Source: Longimicrobium sp. (GTDB lineage Bacteria; Gemmatimonadota; Gemmatimonadetes; Longimicrobiales; Longimicrobiaceae). From it: DNA of 64,000 bases. Shown here one piece after another: positions 41,932-50,774 of this stretch. The stretch is from NCBI GenBank assembly GCA_036389135.1, contig DASVQP010000028.1, forward strand, positions 1 through 64,000, in the 5' to 3' direction. Positions within the stretch are counted from its first letter, which is position 1. Each line of letters opens with the position of its first letter. A program made the position numbers and the translations under genes. The notes beneath the pieces are model-generated. The model saw nothing but the letters and a program-made list of their open reading frames with translations. It did no database searches and was not told where the DNA came from.

Positions 41932-42148
41932 GGGCTCCTGTGGATGCCGGCGGATCGCGGGGCAGCCGGACGGTCGGCCGCGGCGCAGCCCTGCGTGGCG
42001 GTGCAAAGGACGCGCCGGACGCGCCCGGAGGGTTGCATCCCGGCAAAACCTTGTATATCGTTTAGCGCCATCTGTTTACCTCCTCCGCAGGCCGCGCCCG
42101 CCCCGGGTCACGGCCGCATTTCTTCATCGCAGCATAAGAGGACGCTTC

Positions 42149-43552
42149 ATGCACGCTCCGCGTACCACCGTACCCTTCGCCCTCGCCGCGCTGGTGGCGC
42201 TGGCCGCCTGCTCCGACGATCCCGCGTCGCCTGATCCGGTGGCGCCGGCCGTGTCGCGGGCGGGGCAGCCGATCCCCACCCGCGCGCAGGAGCGCCCCGG
42301 CACCTGGGTGGAGCGCACCGACGAGCAGCTCTGGGCCGCCATCTCCGCCGCGGGTGGGAACGCGGCGGTGGGGCTCAAGTCGCCGGGGGCGGTGCGCGGC
42401 GTGTGGCGCGGGCGGGTGCTGGTGGGGCGCAGCGAGTGGTCGCAGGGGCGCGCGGCCGTGGCCTCGCAGCCGGGCGTGACGCTGGTGCGCACGGACGACC
42501 TCCTCCCGTCCATGGAGGTGAAGCTGGACGGACCCGGGGCGCTGGCCGCCCTGCGCCGCCTGCCGTTCGTCGACTACGTGGAGCCGACGATGGTGGAGGA
42601 CGGTCTCCCCGAGTTCGCGGGGGTGGGCGGGTGCGGATGGGGAAGCGCGTGGACCGGCGACCGGCAGTACACCGCGTCGGGCGACATGTACTCGCAGAAG
42701 CTCACCGCAATGCGCATCCCCGATGCCTGGACGCTGAGCAGCGGCGCGGGCGTCACCATCGGCCTCACGGACACGGGGATCTCGTCGGGCCAGGGGCAGT
42801 TCACCAGCACCTTCGCCACGGGTGAGAGCGCCGGGCGCACGCTGAAGCTCCTCAAGGTGTCGTCGATGGCGAGCGTGTATGACACCTGCGGCCACGGCAC
42901 GCGCATGGCCGGCATCATCGCCGCGCCGCGCGACGGGCGCAGCGTGGGCGGCATCGCTTACCGTTCCAACTTCGTGAGCGTGCGCCAGGCGGACGGCGTG
43001 GCCACCGTCTCCAGCAGCGACGCCAAGTACAGCGTGCGCACCGCCGCGGAGAACGGCGCGCGCATCGTGGTGATGGCGTGGGAGTCGCTGAACTGGTACT
43101 GGCAGGTTTCCGACGAGATCGAGTACTGGCACTACAACTACCCGATCCTCTTCTTCGGCGCGGCGGGCACCAGCGGATGCGGCGACGGCATCCTGGACAG
43201 CAACGTCGTCTTCCCGGCGGACATGCCGGAGGTGGTGGCGGTGACGGGCGTGACGTACCCGGGCGGCGGCGTCCCCTGCGGCATCCATCGTGGCGCGGAC
43301 GTGGAGCTGACGGCGTACCTGGACGTCCCCAGCACCGGCCAGTACACGGCCGACGTGGTGGGGATGGGCGGCAGCTCGAACGCCACCGCGATCGTGGGCT
43401 CGGTCGCCGCGCTGGTCTGGTCGCGCACCCCCGGCCTCACCCGCGACGGCCTGCGCCAGCGCCTGACCCAGACCGCGCAGTACTATCCGAACCGGCACTC
43501 GGAGCAGGGATACGGGGTGATCAACGCGTACCGGGCGGTGACGGGGAACTGA
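42149..43552 (+). CDS. Subtilisin-like serine protease (S8), lipoprotein
   Basis: A 467-residue exported protease. Signal PFALAALVALAAC has a lipobox. Residues about 75-150 look like an I9-type propeptide (LPSMEVKLDGPGALAALRRL, FVDYVEP). The catalytic triad is Asp208 (GLTDTGIS), His249 (CGHGTRMAGI) and Ser410 (GGSSNATA); the Ser motif is GSSNATA rather than the common GTSMATP. The oxyanion Asn is probably in FFGAAGTSGC, where the usual Asn is not obvious. Several cysteines may form disulfides. Substrate unknown. The gene is divergent from the amidase across 217 bases that hold no other gene. Confidence 0.87.
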   Translation: MHAPRTTVPFALAALVALAACSDDPASPDPVAPAVSRAGQPIPTRAQERPGTWVERTDEQLWAAISAAGGNAAVGLKSPGAVRGVWRGRVLVGRSEWSQGRAAVASQPGVTLVRTDDLLPSMEVKLDGPGALAALRRLPFVDYVEPTMVEDGLPEFAGVGGCGWGSAWTGDRQYTASGDMYSQKLTAMRIPDAWTLSSGAGVTIGLTDTGISSGQGQFTSTFATGESAGRTLKLLKVSSMASVYDTCGHGTRMAGIIAAPRDGRSVGGIAYRSNFVSVRQADGVATVSSSDAKYSVRTAAENGARIVVMAWESLNWYWQVSDEIEYWHYNYPILFFGAAGTSGCGDGILDSNVVFPADMPEVVAVTGVTYPGGGVPCGIHRGADVELTAYLDVPSTGQYTADVVGMGGSSNATAIVGSVAALVWSRTPGLTRDGLRQRLTQTAQYYPNRHSEQGYGVINAYRAVTGN

Positions 43553-43553
43553 C

Positions 43554-43636
43554 TGGGGAATGGGGAATCGGGAATGGGGAATGGCTGATCCGATCGCCGT
43601 TCCTATTCCCTATTCCCTGATCCCTATTCCCTGTAG
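43554..43636. repeat. GGGGAAT heptamer arrays in opposing arms
   Basis: GGGGAATGGGGAATCGGGAA at 43556-43575 and its reverse form (TTCCCTATTCCCTGATCCC) at 43605-43632. The arms flank GGCTGATCCGATCGCCG, giving an inverted repeat between convergent genes that may act as a terminator. Confidence 0.78.
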
Positions 43637-43906
43637 TTACATCTGTATATCCCCACCCGAATCCCCCTGCCGCAGCCGCGCGAGCTGATCGCGCGATGCG
43701 GCCAGCGCGCGCTCCGTGGCCGCGCGGTCGATGCGCAGACGGAGGGTGACGGAGCCCGACCCCGGCTCGCGCTCGATGACCACGACGTCGCCTTCGCGCG
43801 TGCCGTTGGGGAGGAGCCATGCGGGGACGTGGAGCAGCCGTCCGTTCTCCTCGTGCACGGCCGCGATCCCCTCCTCGATGCTGTCCACCGTCCAGCTCTG
43901 GCTCAT
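43637..43906 (-). CDS. DUF3006-family protein
   Basis: An 89-residue cytoplasmic protein. The pattern TVDSIEEGIAAVHEENGRLL, HVPAWLLPNGTREGDVVVIE matches DUF3006, a small beta-barrel-like domain of unknown function that occurs widely in Gram-positive and other bacteria. AGGAG lies 4 bases before the ATG. The C-terminal half is helical (DRAATERALAASRDQLARLR). Confidence 0.82.
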   Translation of the reverse strand: MSQSWTVDSIEEGIAAVHEENGRLLHVPAWLLPNGTREGDVVVIEREPGSGSVTLRLRIDRAATERALAASRDQLARLRQGDSGGDIQM

Positions 43907-44011
43907 GGGCTCCTTGGGCGCGCGGTCGGTGGCGGATAGGTAGGCGCGGCACGATCTGGACGCAAGCGCGGGCGGCTTGACGGCGGCGAGGAGGGCGTGC
44001 GAAGTTCAGGT

Positions 44012-44452
44012 ATGAACGAAACCGGAGCTCTGTGCGTCCCGCGTGTGCGCGAGGTACTGGCGGCCCTCCTCCGCGCGGGTGGCGAGGTGGAGGCGCGGCT
44101 GGAGCGCAGCGTGGAGCCGATGGGGCTCTCGCTCGCCAAGATGGGCGCGCTGCACACCCTGGTGGAGGCGGACGAGCCGATCCCGCTGGGACAGCTGGCG
44201 GAGCGGCTCTGCTGCGTGAAGTCCAACGTCACCCAGCTGGTGGACCGGCTGGAGGCGGAGCTCCTGGTGCGGCGCGTCCCCGATCCGGCGGACCGCCGCA
44301 GCGTCCGCGCGGAGGTCACCGCCGAGGGCCGGGCCCGCTACGCCGCCGCCGTCCGCGCGCGCGAGGCCGCCGAGGCCGAGCTGCTGGCCGGCTTCGGCGA
44401 CCACGAGCTGGAGCGGCTCGCCGCGTGGTGCCGGCGGGTGGCGGGCGGATGA
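44012..44452 (+). CDS. MarR-family transcriptional regulator
   Basis: A 146-residue dimeric winged-helix regulator. DNA-binding region: LGQLAERLCCVKSNVTQLVD as recognition helix, and the wing VRRVPDPADRRSVRAEVT with the conserved DxRS. MarR proteins usually repress a neighbouring gene and respond to small phenolic or thiol signals; two adjacent cysteines (CC) in the helix before the recognition helix could be redox-sensitive, which is inference. It is co-transcribed with the CPXCG gene through an ATGA overlap at 44449-44452. Confidence 0.88.
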   Translation: MNETGALCVPRVREVLAALLRAGGEVEARLERSVEPMGLSLAKMGALHTLVEADEPIPLGQLAERLCCVKSNVTQLVDRLEAELLVRRVPDPADRRSVRAEVTAEGRARYAAAVRAREAAEAELLAGFGDHELERLAAWCRRVAGG

Positions 44453-44715
44453 TCTTCATCTCCGAAGATCCGGCGCCCTGGGACGACGACCTCGAGGCCG
44501 ACTTCCCCCTGGGCGACGGCGTGGCGGACACCAGCGCCACCGTGCAGTGCCCGTACTGCGGCGAGCCGGTGGAGATCGCGCTCGACCCCGGCAGCGGCAC
44601 GCGCCAGGGGTACGTGGAAGACTGCCAGGTCTGCTGCCGCCCCTGGCACGTCACCGTCGTCTACGGCCCCGACGGCGCCGCCGAAGTGTGGGCGGAGGCC
44701 GCGGACGGAGAGTAG
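44449..44715 (+). CDS. CPXCG-motif cysteine-rich protein
   Basis: An 88-residue protein with CPYCG at about residue 34 and a second pair CQVCCRPW at about 59-64, so it probably binds a zinc ion. The acidic start (PAPWDDDLEAD) and YVEDCQVCCRPWHV are typical of the CPXCG family, function unknown. It begins within the MarR stop codon, so translation is coupled. Confidence 0.87.
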   Translation: MIFISEDPAPWDDDLEADFPLGDGVADTSATVQCPYCGEPVEIALDPGSGTRQGYVEDCQVCCRPWHVTVVYGPDGAAEVWAEAADGE

Positions 44716-44728
44716 CCGAAGGAAAGGG

Positions 44729-44783
44729 CCTCACACAGAGACACAGAGCCACAGAGAGAACAGCGGAAAGGTTGTCTCTGTGG
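44729..44783. repeat. CCTCACACAGAGACACAGAG hairpin
   Basis: CCTCACACAGAGACACAGAG (44730-44749) with a later GTCTCTGTGGCTC (44775-44787), a short member of the family between convergent genes. Confidence 0.75.
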
Positions 44784-44816
44784 CTCGTCTTTTCAGGGTA
44801 TACCGAGTCCACTCGT

Positions 44817-45563
44817 TCACGGGCGCCGTGACTGCGGTGCCGGGCGGGACGCTACGGCGGTGTCCCTGGTCAGTTCACGGACCCGGCGCGTGGCGGTGGG
44901 AGGGGGCCCCGGCGGCGCGCTTACCGCGAGGAGCGCGATTCCGGGGTCCTCGACGCACATGGGCGACAGCGTGCTCGGCATCGAGGGGAGGGTGCAGTAG
45001 TCGAAGCAGTCGCCCGCGCCGTTGCACACCACCGTCTCGGCCGGGGGCGCGGTGCCGACCCAGGGGAATCCCACCAGCCGAAGCTCCCCGCGGGCACCGG
45101 CGGGGATCGCGAGCCGGAAGCTCCCGTCGGCCGCGGTCGTCGCACGCGCCAGCACGGCGCGGTCGCTCGCCCGCACGAGCGCCACCGGCATGCCGCCGCG
45201 CGCGGAGCGGTCAGCCGTCGACCCGTCCGAGAACGTCCCGTGAACCGTCCGTGTGCGGCCCGACGTATCCGTGCCGGTGGCCACGGCGGTGACGATCTTC
45301 CAGGCGTAGCTCCTCCCCGCCAGGATCGTCCATCCAGTCGGGCGCGCCACCATCCCGGTGGCGGCGAGCTCGGCACACTCGCTGGCGTCGAACACCGTTC
45401 CCCCCGAGTTCAGCACGGCGCACGGATCGCCGGCCGGGGGCGCGGCCGGCGCTCGCCCGCCCGGCGACTGTCCTGCGGCGACGGACGGGAGCGCGAGCAG
45501 GAGGAACAAGGGAGCCAGGCGGAAAGAGCCGCGGAGCACGCGGGCGTAGGCGTCCGGTAGCAT
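44817..45563 (-). CDS. Secreted protein with a carboxypeptidase-regulatory-like fold
   Basis: A 248-residue exported protein with signal RLAPLFLLLALPSVAAGQ (cleavage after AGQ or at about 32). The central part has a transthyretin-like pattern: GRTRTVHGTFSDGSTADRSA, MPVALVRASDRAVLARATTA, ADGSFRLAIPAGARGELRLV. Four to six cysteines (CAVLN, ECAEL, VCNGAGDCFDYC) suggest disulfides. The C-terminal 30 residues are low-complexity. Its function is unknown. Confidence 0.72.
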   Translation of the reverse strand: MLPDAYARVLRGSFRLAPLFLLLALPSVAAGQSPGGRAPAAPPAGDPCAVLNSGGTVFDASECAELAATGMVARPTGWTILAGRSYAWKIVTAVATGTDTSGRTRTVHGTFSDGSTADRSARGGMPVALVRASDRAVLARATTAADGSFRLAIPAGARGELRLVGFPWVGTAPPAETVVCNGAGDCFDYCTLPSMPSTLSPMCVEDPGIALLAVSAPPGPPPTATRRVRELTRDTAVASRPAPQSRRP

Positions 45564-45662
45564 GGGACCTTCTCTCTAGGGGGGCGCAAAGAGGGCAACG
45601 GGGAACCCGACTAGTGTGCGCCCGGTCAAGCCCCGCCGCAAGCAAACATTCGATGTACGGCT

Positions 45663-46679
45663 TTACGCCACGCGTGCGTGCTCGCGCGATGGCGATGCGC
45701 AGAGGAGCGAGCGGACGGCCTGCGCGCGGCGGGGGGCGCGGAGGGCGTCGAAGGCGCGGGCGGCGGCTTCCAGGTCCTCGCGCGCGGCGTCTGGGTCGCC
45801 CGTCTCCAGGCGGAAGCGGCCGCGCTCCACGCGCACCTCGGCGTCCACCAGGGGGGCGTAGCTCATCTCGCAGAGGGTGACCGCACTGTCCAGCTCGCAG
45901 CGGGCGGCGGGGAGGTCGCCGCGGGCCCACGCCACCATCCCCAGGAGCTTGCGCACCTCGGCGTGGCCGTACAGGGTGCTGTGGCAGTCGAAGCGGAGGA
46001 GGGCCTGGCGCGCGAACCGCTCGGCGGCGGCCAGGTCGCCGCGCATCAGCGCCACCTCGCCGCGGGCGACCACCGCGAATGCGAAGAGCTGCTGCTCCCC
46101 CGCGGATTGCGCGAGGCCGGCGGCGGTGGCGAAGCAGCGGTCCGCCTCGTCCCACGACTTCAGCGCCTGCTGCGCGATCCCCAGGTTGTGGAGGATGCGC
46201 GCCTCGCCCAGCGCGTCGCCCAGCTGGTGATAGAGAGCGCGCGCGATCCGGTACCACTCGGCGGCCCTCCCGGGCTGCTCCCGCATGTCGTGCAGCACAC
46301 CGAGGTTGGTGGCGGCGTCGGCGCGCACCTTGTCCATCCCCTCGCCCGCGGCGGTCTCCAGCGCGTCTTCCAGGCGAATGCGGGCCTCGTCCAGCGCGCC
46401 CATCTCCAGCAGGATCACCCCCGCAAGGTTCTGCGCCCGCAGCGCGCCCGCATGGTCGCCGCGCGCGCGGAGCTCCCGCAGCGCGTCGTCGGCGTGGGCG
46501 AGCGCGGCGGGGCGGTCATCCAGGCGAAAGAGCGCTTCGGCCAGTAGGAGGAGGGCCTCGGGCTCCGCGTGCAGCGAGGTGCGCAGCGGCCCCAGCACGC
46601 GCTGCACCGCCTGCCAGTGGCGCGCCTCCGCGAACCGCCGGGCCTCCGCTACCGCGATAGGCTCAAAGTCGAGGCTCAT
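45663..46679 (-). CDS. TPR-repeat protein
   Basis: A 338-residue cytoplasmic helical scaffold. At least six TPR-like units are visible, e.g. AEALLLLAEALFRLDDRPAA, ALRAQNLAGVILLEMGALDE, GEARILHNLGIAQQALKSWD, AFAVVARGEVALMRGDLAA and AEVRKLLGMVAWARGDLPA. There is no effector or DNA-binding domain, unlike MalT- or LuxR-type TPR regulators, so it is a protein-protein adaptor of unknown partner. The start at 46679 is preceded by GAGGGGG. Confidence 0.83.
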   Translation of the reverse strand: MSLDFEPIAVAEARRFAEARHWQAVQRVLGPLRTSLHAEPEALLLLAEALFRLDDRPAALAHADDALRELRARGDHAGALRAQNLAGVILLEMGALDEARIRLEDALETAAGEGMDKVRADAATNLGVLHDMREQPGRAAEWYRIARALYHQLGDALGEARILHNLGIAQQALKSWDEADRCFATAAGLAQSAGEQQLFAFAVVARGEVALMRGDLAAAERFARQALLRFDCHSTLYGHAEVRKLLGMVAWARGDLPAARCELDSAVTLCEMSYAPLVDAEVRVERGRFRLETGDPDAAREDLEAAARAFDALRAPRRAQAVRSLLCASPSREHARVA

Positions 46680-47098
46680 GATGATCCCCCTCAACCGCCG
46701 CTCGCGACGGCGTACCTGGCGAAGCCGCCGCCGTTGGCCCGCACCGATCCGATCATCGTTTTCATCGATACCATCCCGCGGAGTGAGAGCGGGGCGCCCG
46801 CCGGGGGCACACCCGCCTGCCGCCAGGGCGAAAGCGGTGCCGCACGGAGTGGGTCGCGTAAGGTGATGCGGGTGGGCTAGTTAGGTGCCGCGGAGCCGGA
46901 GCGGCGGAGGAGGGTGCGGCGTGCGGATTCTGGACGAGGGAGCGTGAGGCGGACAAAAAGGCGAGCGATACGGCGGCAATGTGTGGCTGCCCGAAATTCA
47001 GCCACCCTCCAGCTTCCGAACAGCGGGTCTCACGCGGAGGCGCGGAGAACGCAGAAAACTCCGCCACCTCCTCCGCGTCTCCGCGTGAGCCAAAGCAG
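46680..47098. repeat. Intergenic stretch with CTCACGCGGAG inverted repeat
   Basis: No gene supported. Positions 47029-47090 form an inverted repeat (CTCACGCGGAGGCGCGGAG and CTCCGCGTCTCCGCGTGAG) that follows the stop of the gene at 47099. Part of the remainder (about 46893-46945, GGAGGAGGGTGCGGCGTGCG) resembles 50713-50756, part of the pseudogene region. Confidence 0.72.
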
Positions 47099-47866
47099 TC
47101 AGCGGCCGCCCCCCCCGCAGGCGATCCGGGCAAGGTTGTCGGGCGACATGGGCGTCCACCTCCGCTGGCTCATCCGCTGGACGTACTGCGTGGTATACAC
47201 CTGGATGACCGCGCCCCCCGCGAGAACGTCCACGCGAAAGAGATCCTGCGGCCGGTACAATCCGAGCTCCGTCAGCCCGCCGAACGCGGGGCGCTCGTCC
47301 ACGATGACGCACGGGCGCACCGGCGCGCCGCGGACGCGCACGCACTCCTGCGCGCCCCCGCTGGAAAGGCTGCCGCACGTGGTCATCACCAGCCCCATCC
47401 TGGTGCGGACGAACTCGCCGGCGTCGGGGGCCGCGCTCAACAGGAGCTCCTCGTCGCCGAAGCCGCGCACGGTGGACCCGCTGGAGCGGATCCGCCGCTC
47501 GAACCGGCGCGACTGCACCCGGATCGCCTCCAGCATCAGCGGCTCCGCGGTGAGCGGCACCTCCAGCTCCAATCCTTCCGGACCCACTCGCCAGACGGCC
47601 ACCGAGGCGCGGTAGCCCAGGCGGGTCACCATCGTGGGGTGGTCGCCCAGCGGCAGGCCGCCGATCCTGAACACGCCGTTCGAGTCGCTGACCGCGGTGC
47701 GCTTCAGCGACGCCATGCGGACCTGCACCCCCACGAGCGGCGCCAGCGTCGCCGCGTCGACGGCGCGCCCTACGACGGATGCCGTGTCCGGGACCTGGGC
47801 CGCGGCGGGCGCGGCCCAGGCAAGGACGAGCGCCGCCGTCAGCCGGCGGATGGAGCGGAGGGGCAT
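47099..47866 (-). CDS. Carboxypeptidase-regulatory-like domain protein
   Basis: A 255-residue exported protein. Signal LRSIRRLTAALVLAWAAPA with cleavage near AAAQ. A CarboxypepD_reg-like domain spans about 27-105 (VVGRAVDAATLAPLVGVQVR, GVFRIGGLPLGDHPTMVTRL), followed by a plug-like segment (ELLLSAAPDAGEFVRTRMG, PCVIVDERPAFGG) similar to the start of TonB-dependent receptors, but no beta-barrel. It could be a periplasmic adaptor. A frameshifted partial copy lies at 50775-50980. Confidence 0.8.
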   Translation of the reverse strand: MPLRSIRRLTAALVLAWAAPAAAQVPDTASVVGRAVDAATLAPLVGVQVRMASLKRTAVSDSNGVFRIGGLPLGDHPTMVTRLGYRASVAVWRVGPEGLELEVPLTAEPLMLEAIRVQSRRFERRIRSSGSTVRGFGDEELLLSAAPDAGEFVRTRMGLVMTTCGSLSSGGAQECVRVRGAPVRPCVIVDERPAFGGLTELGLYRPQDLFRVDVLAGGAVIQVYTTQYVQRMSQRRWTPMSPDNLARIACGGGGR

Positions 47867-47879
47867 GGTGGGGCGAGGG

Positions 47880-47957
47880 TCAGGGCTGCGACGCGGTCGT
47901 CGTCGCGCCGGTGGATGTCGCCGGGGCGCCCGGCTGCGGCACGGCGGCGGGGAGCAC
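47880..47957 (-). pseudogene. Remnant of the S9 peptidase C-terminus
   Basis: The last 25 codons and stop of an S9-peptidase-like gene: VLPAAVPQPGAPATSTGATT followed by TASQP and a stop, matching the end of the intact gene at 50999 (VLPTAEVPQPGTQPAATGAT then STTQP). Homology ends abruptly at 47957. It sits 13 bases upstream of the carboxypeptidase-regulatory gene, as the intact peptidase sits next to the broken copy of that gene. Confidence 0.72.
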
Positions 47958-48071
47958 CCAGAGCGCGTACCCTGACGACGTCCGCACCCGTACGATACGT
48001 AAGTCCCCGGTGGCATCATGGTTCCCCACACTGGGCGCCTCGGCATCTTGGGGGGGACTGTTTAGTTTAGC

Positions 48072-49469
48072 CTAAGACGCACACGGCGAGCCCACAGCGT
48101 AGCTCTGGAGGCGCCGCGGCGAATTGGCTGAGGCCTGGAAGGCCCACAGCAGGTGAAGACGGTCGGCCCCATCGATGCGGAGATCGAAGGGGTGCACATG
48201 CAGCTCGGGCCGGAGCGGCTGGGGCACAGACCAGCCGAACGGACGCCAATGGGCGTAGAAGATCTGATCGTTGACAGGGCCGGGTTTCGATTTCACCGAA
48301 TCGGGGAGGTTCGCTGGCTGATGCCCGAACGCGATGTAGAGCTCACCCTTCGTAGTTGCCACCACCCGCAGGTGACGGACGGGATACGGCCCCGGCAGCC
48401 GAACCTGAATCGGACTCGCCCATGTCACCCCCCCGTCCGTCGAGATGGCGTGCCGGATCTCATCTCGCCCGAACCGTTGGTCCACCTGCGTCCGCCAGAT
48501 CAGATGGACCGTATCGCCGCCGGTCGCGACGACCTTCGGCTCGTACCCTCCCACGTTTCCCGAACGGTGCACGAGCACGGGCCCGCCCCACGTCAATCCC
48601 GCGTCGTCGGATCGCCGCACCCACAGGCTGTTCGTATCACCGCCAAATTTCGAGCCGCCGGAGATCGGGAAAGCGGGGCTGGCGAACGCGAGGTAGGTGC
48701 GGCGTCCCTCCCCCGCCGCAATGCTGGGGTATGTACCTCCGCTCATGGGGATCATCGTGTCGCTCACCGGTCCAGTACCGGCACCGCGGGGCCGGGCCGC
48801 CACCCACTCCGTCGTTCGCCAGCCGTCCGGGCCGCGGCGAAGGTGGACGAGCATGTTCATACCGGACGACGGTCTGGTGATGAAGGCGACGTGCAGATTC
48901 CCACCCCCGTCCAGCTCCAGACGGGTGAGCAGCGCGCGATGCCAGCTTATGGCTGGCGCGCGGTATACGACCCGTGCGTCGCTCCAGCGTCCATTCCGGC
49001 GCTCCGCATGTAGGATGCGGCCGAGCCGGGTTAGGTCCGCCATTCGCGGCAAGCCAGACGGATTCGGATTACGGGCTGGCCCGGCCGCGTGCTCCCCCCA
49101 GACGGCGTGCAGCGTGCCGGCGCGATCCACGGCCAGCACGGGATCGTAGAAATCAATCGCCCCGGGAGGCATCCCCAACTCCTCCGTGCCACGCTGCAGC
49201 GCGGCGATGCCGCGGGATGCACCCGGCGCCCCCGCCCTGACAAAGGCGAACGCGTACGCGGCTTCCTGCCCCAGGGCCAGTTCCGGCCAGGCGAAGTTCA
49301 CGCCCGCGCGCGTGACCGGCTCCGTCCACCGGACGCCGCTCTCGGGGCATGCGCGGTCCGCGTGCGACTGTGAGATCGCACGTGCCGCCACCATCCCGCA
49401 GAGGAGCGCGGTGGCGGAAAGTGCCGCCATAGCGTTGCGTGCGACCTTGAAGTTTGACCGCTCTTGCAT
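48072..49469 (-). CDS. Sialidase-like (BNR/Asp-box) exported protein
   Basis: A 465-residue protein with an N-terminal signal helix (NAMAALSATALLCGMVAARA). A six-bladed beta-propeller is suggested by two Asp-boxes, RRSDDAGLTWGGP and AISTDGGVTWASP, and by repeating VAFITR, LAFASP and IAFGHQ strands. The catalytic Arg triad and Tyr/Glu pair of true sialidases are not evident, so it may be only a binding propeller. ATG at 49469 overlaps the upstream stop (TGATG). Its base composition is less GC-rich than neighbouring genes. Confidence 0.78.
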   Translation of the reverse strand: MQERSNFKVARNAMAALSATALLCGMVAARAISQSHADRACPESGVRWTEPVTRAGVNFAWPELALGQEAAYAFAFVRAGAPGASRGIAALQRGTEELGMPPGAIDFYDPVLAVDRAGTLHAVWGEHAAGPARNPNPSGLPRMADLTRLGRILHAERRNGRWSDARVVYRAPAISWHRALLTRLELDGGGNLHVAFITRPSSGMNMLVHLRRGPDGWRTTEWVAARPRGAGTGPVSDTMIPMSGGTYPSIAAGEGRRTYLAFASPAFPISGGSKFGGDTNSLWVRRSDDAGLTWGGPVLVHRSGNVGGYEPKVVATGGDTVHLIWRTQVDQRFGRDEIRHAISTDGGVTWASPIQVRLPGPYPVRHLRVVATTKGELYIAFGHQPANLPDSVKSKPGPVNDQIFYAHWRPFGWSVPQPLRPELHVHPFDLRIDGADRLHLLWAFQASANSPRRLQSYAVGSPCAS

Positions 49470-50188
49470 CAGCGGCTCGCCTGTGAGTTGGTCCACGCCA
49501 TGAACGAGCCGTAATGCGCGAAGTGATCGGAGTAGGAGCTAGTGTATTCATGCTGCCAGGTGTAATCCCACCTGATCTCCGCGCTGATACTCACTTCATC
49601 CCCCATCGCCGACTCTCCGTAATATACCGATTCCGATTTCCAACTGCCCCCGATCGTGGACCTGAGACCTACCGCCATATGTCCCTCGACCGCGACCCCG
49701 TCCGCTTGCATTCCGTTTGTCCACGCCCAGACCCATGACACATCCATGCTTCCGTGCAGCATTGTCTGGCCATAGACATACCCGCCGTCATCCGCCGCCA
49801 TCGATGTGATCCCAGCGGACGAATCCGCGACGCGTAGGACTGAAAGCGGAGACGAGCCCGACTCGAGCGCGTGCAACGTACGCTCCAAGTATAGGACCGC
49901 GTCCGCTCCAGAAAGCTCCCGACCGTCGCTGATACGGACGGTGGCTCCGGCCCGCGCATGGGCGAGCGCAGCTCTCGCGTGTACGATCCTCTTCTGACGC
50001 GCCTGCTCCCGCGTCAGCGGTGTCCTGCGAAAAGTCGCGGGGCGGCCACCATCTCTCACCACCGTCCCCTCGGGGCCCCGGTCGGGCGGAGCGAGAGGGC
50101 TTCCGGAACGGTCACAAGCCGCCATCGTGGAGACGGCGACTACGAGGAGATAGGTACGTGCCAGCATTGAGCCGCGTTGGCTGTGCAT
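49469..50188 (-). CDS. Lipoprotein of unknown function
   Basis: A 239-residue lipoprotein with signal RTYLLVVAVSTMAAC (lipobox MAAC). A charged helical segment (REQARQKRIVHARAALAHAR) precedes a beta-rich, aromatic-rich C-terminus (MDVSWVWAWTNGMQADGVAV, IRWDYTWQHEYTSSYSDHFA). No family recognised. Start may be 50188 or the inner ATG at 50167; neither has a good ribosome site. Codon use is less GC-biased than in most of the window, as for its downstream partner, suggesting transfer as a pair. Confidence 0.72.
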   Translation of the reverse strand: MHSQRGSMLARTYLLVVAVSTMAACDRSGSPLAPPDRGPEGTVVRDGGRPATFRRTPLTREQARQKRIVHARAALAHARAGATVRISDGRELSGADAVLYLERTLHALESGSSPLSVLRVADSSAGITSMAADDGGYVYGQTMLHGSMDVSWVWAWTNGMQADGVAVEGHMAVGLRSTIGGSWKSESVYYGESAMGDEVSISAEIRWDYTWQHEYTSSYSDHFAHYGSFMAWTNSQASR

Positions 50189-50774
50189 CGTAGAATCCGT
50201 TGCAAGAGGTGGGACTTCGCTATGTACCTGCGGACGGCGCCCGTATGGAGCCTCAGGTCACCCTGGGTAGGATTGCCGTTTTCACCACCTTCATGGCTCA
50301 TCGAGCGTAAAGTGGGTTTATCCGGGCTCCTACAGCTGGCTCCGGAGTCAGGGTCTACGAGAGGCGCGAACCTGGGTGTGCGTAGGGGGAGAATACACTT
50401 CAGAGACAGTTATCTTACCGCGCGCTCCGCGTCAAGGTTCGTCTACAAAAGAGCGTATAGCTATGCTCGGCGCCCACGCGTCCAGCCCGAGCCAGGCATA
50501 CACTTCAGGTGGCAGAGGCTCGCAGCCTGCGGACCATAGATGTGCGCCCGCTAGCTTCCTGAGCCGCAGGAGCAAGCGTGGAGTCGCGGAGAGAACCAGG
50601 CCGGATCGGGTGGCACAGCTCGTCAGTTGCCCTGCCGCTCGCGAGGGCGTATTCGCCAAGCCGCGCCGGCCGTTCGCCTGCGCTGCATCCTTCCACTCGC
50701 CGTTTGGGAGCTGTGGAGGAGGGTGCCGCGTGGTAATTCTAAACGCAGGAACGTGGTGCGAGACCCAGAGCTGA
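50189..50774. other. Less GC-rich stretch without a convincing gene
   Basis: 586 bases with lower GC than the surroundings. Short frames exist (for example on the minus strand around 50432-50659), but none has a ribosome site or a family resemblance. It probably holds the promoter of the lipoprotein at 50188 and degraded coding sequence next to the pseudogene. Confidence 0.55.

Noticed and set aside
42026-42060. Promoter TTGCAT...TATATC before the subtilase
   Set aside because: The spacer is only 15 bases and the boxes are weak; too uncertain to list.
50432-50659. 75-residue minus-strand frame as a gene
   Set aside because: No ribosome site, no family resemblance, and it lies in a degraded stretch next to a pseudogene.
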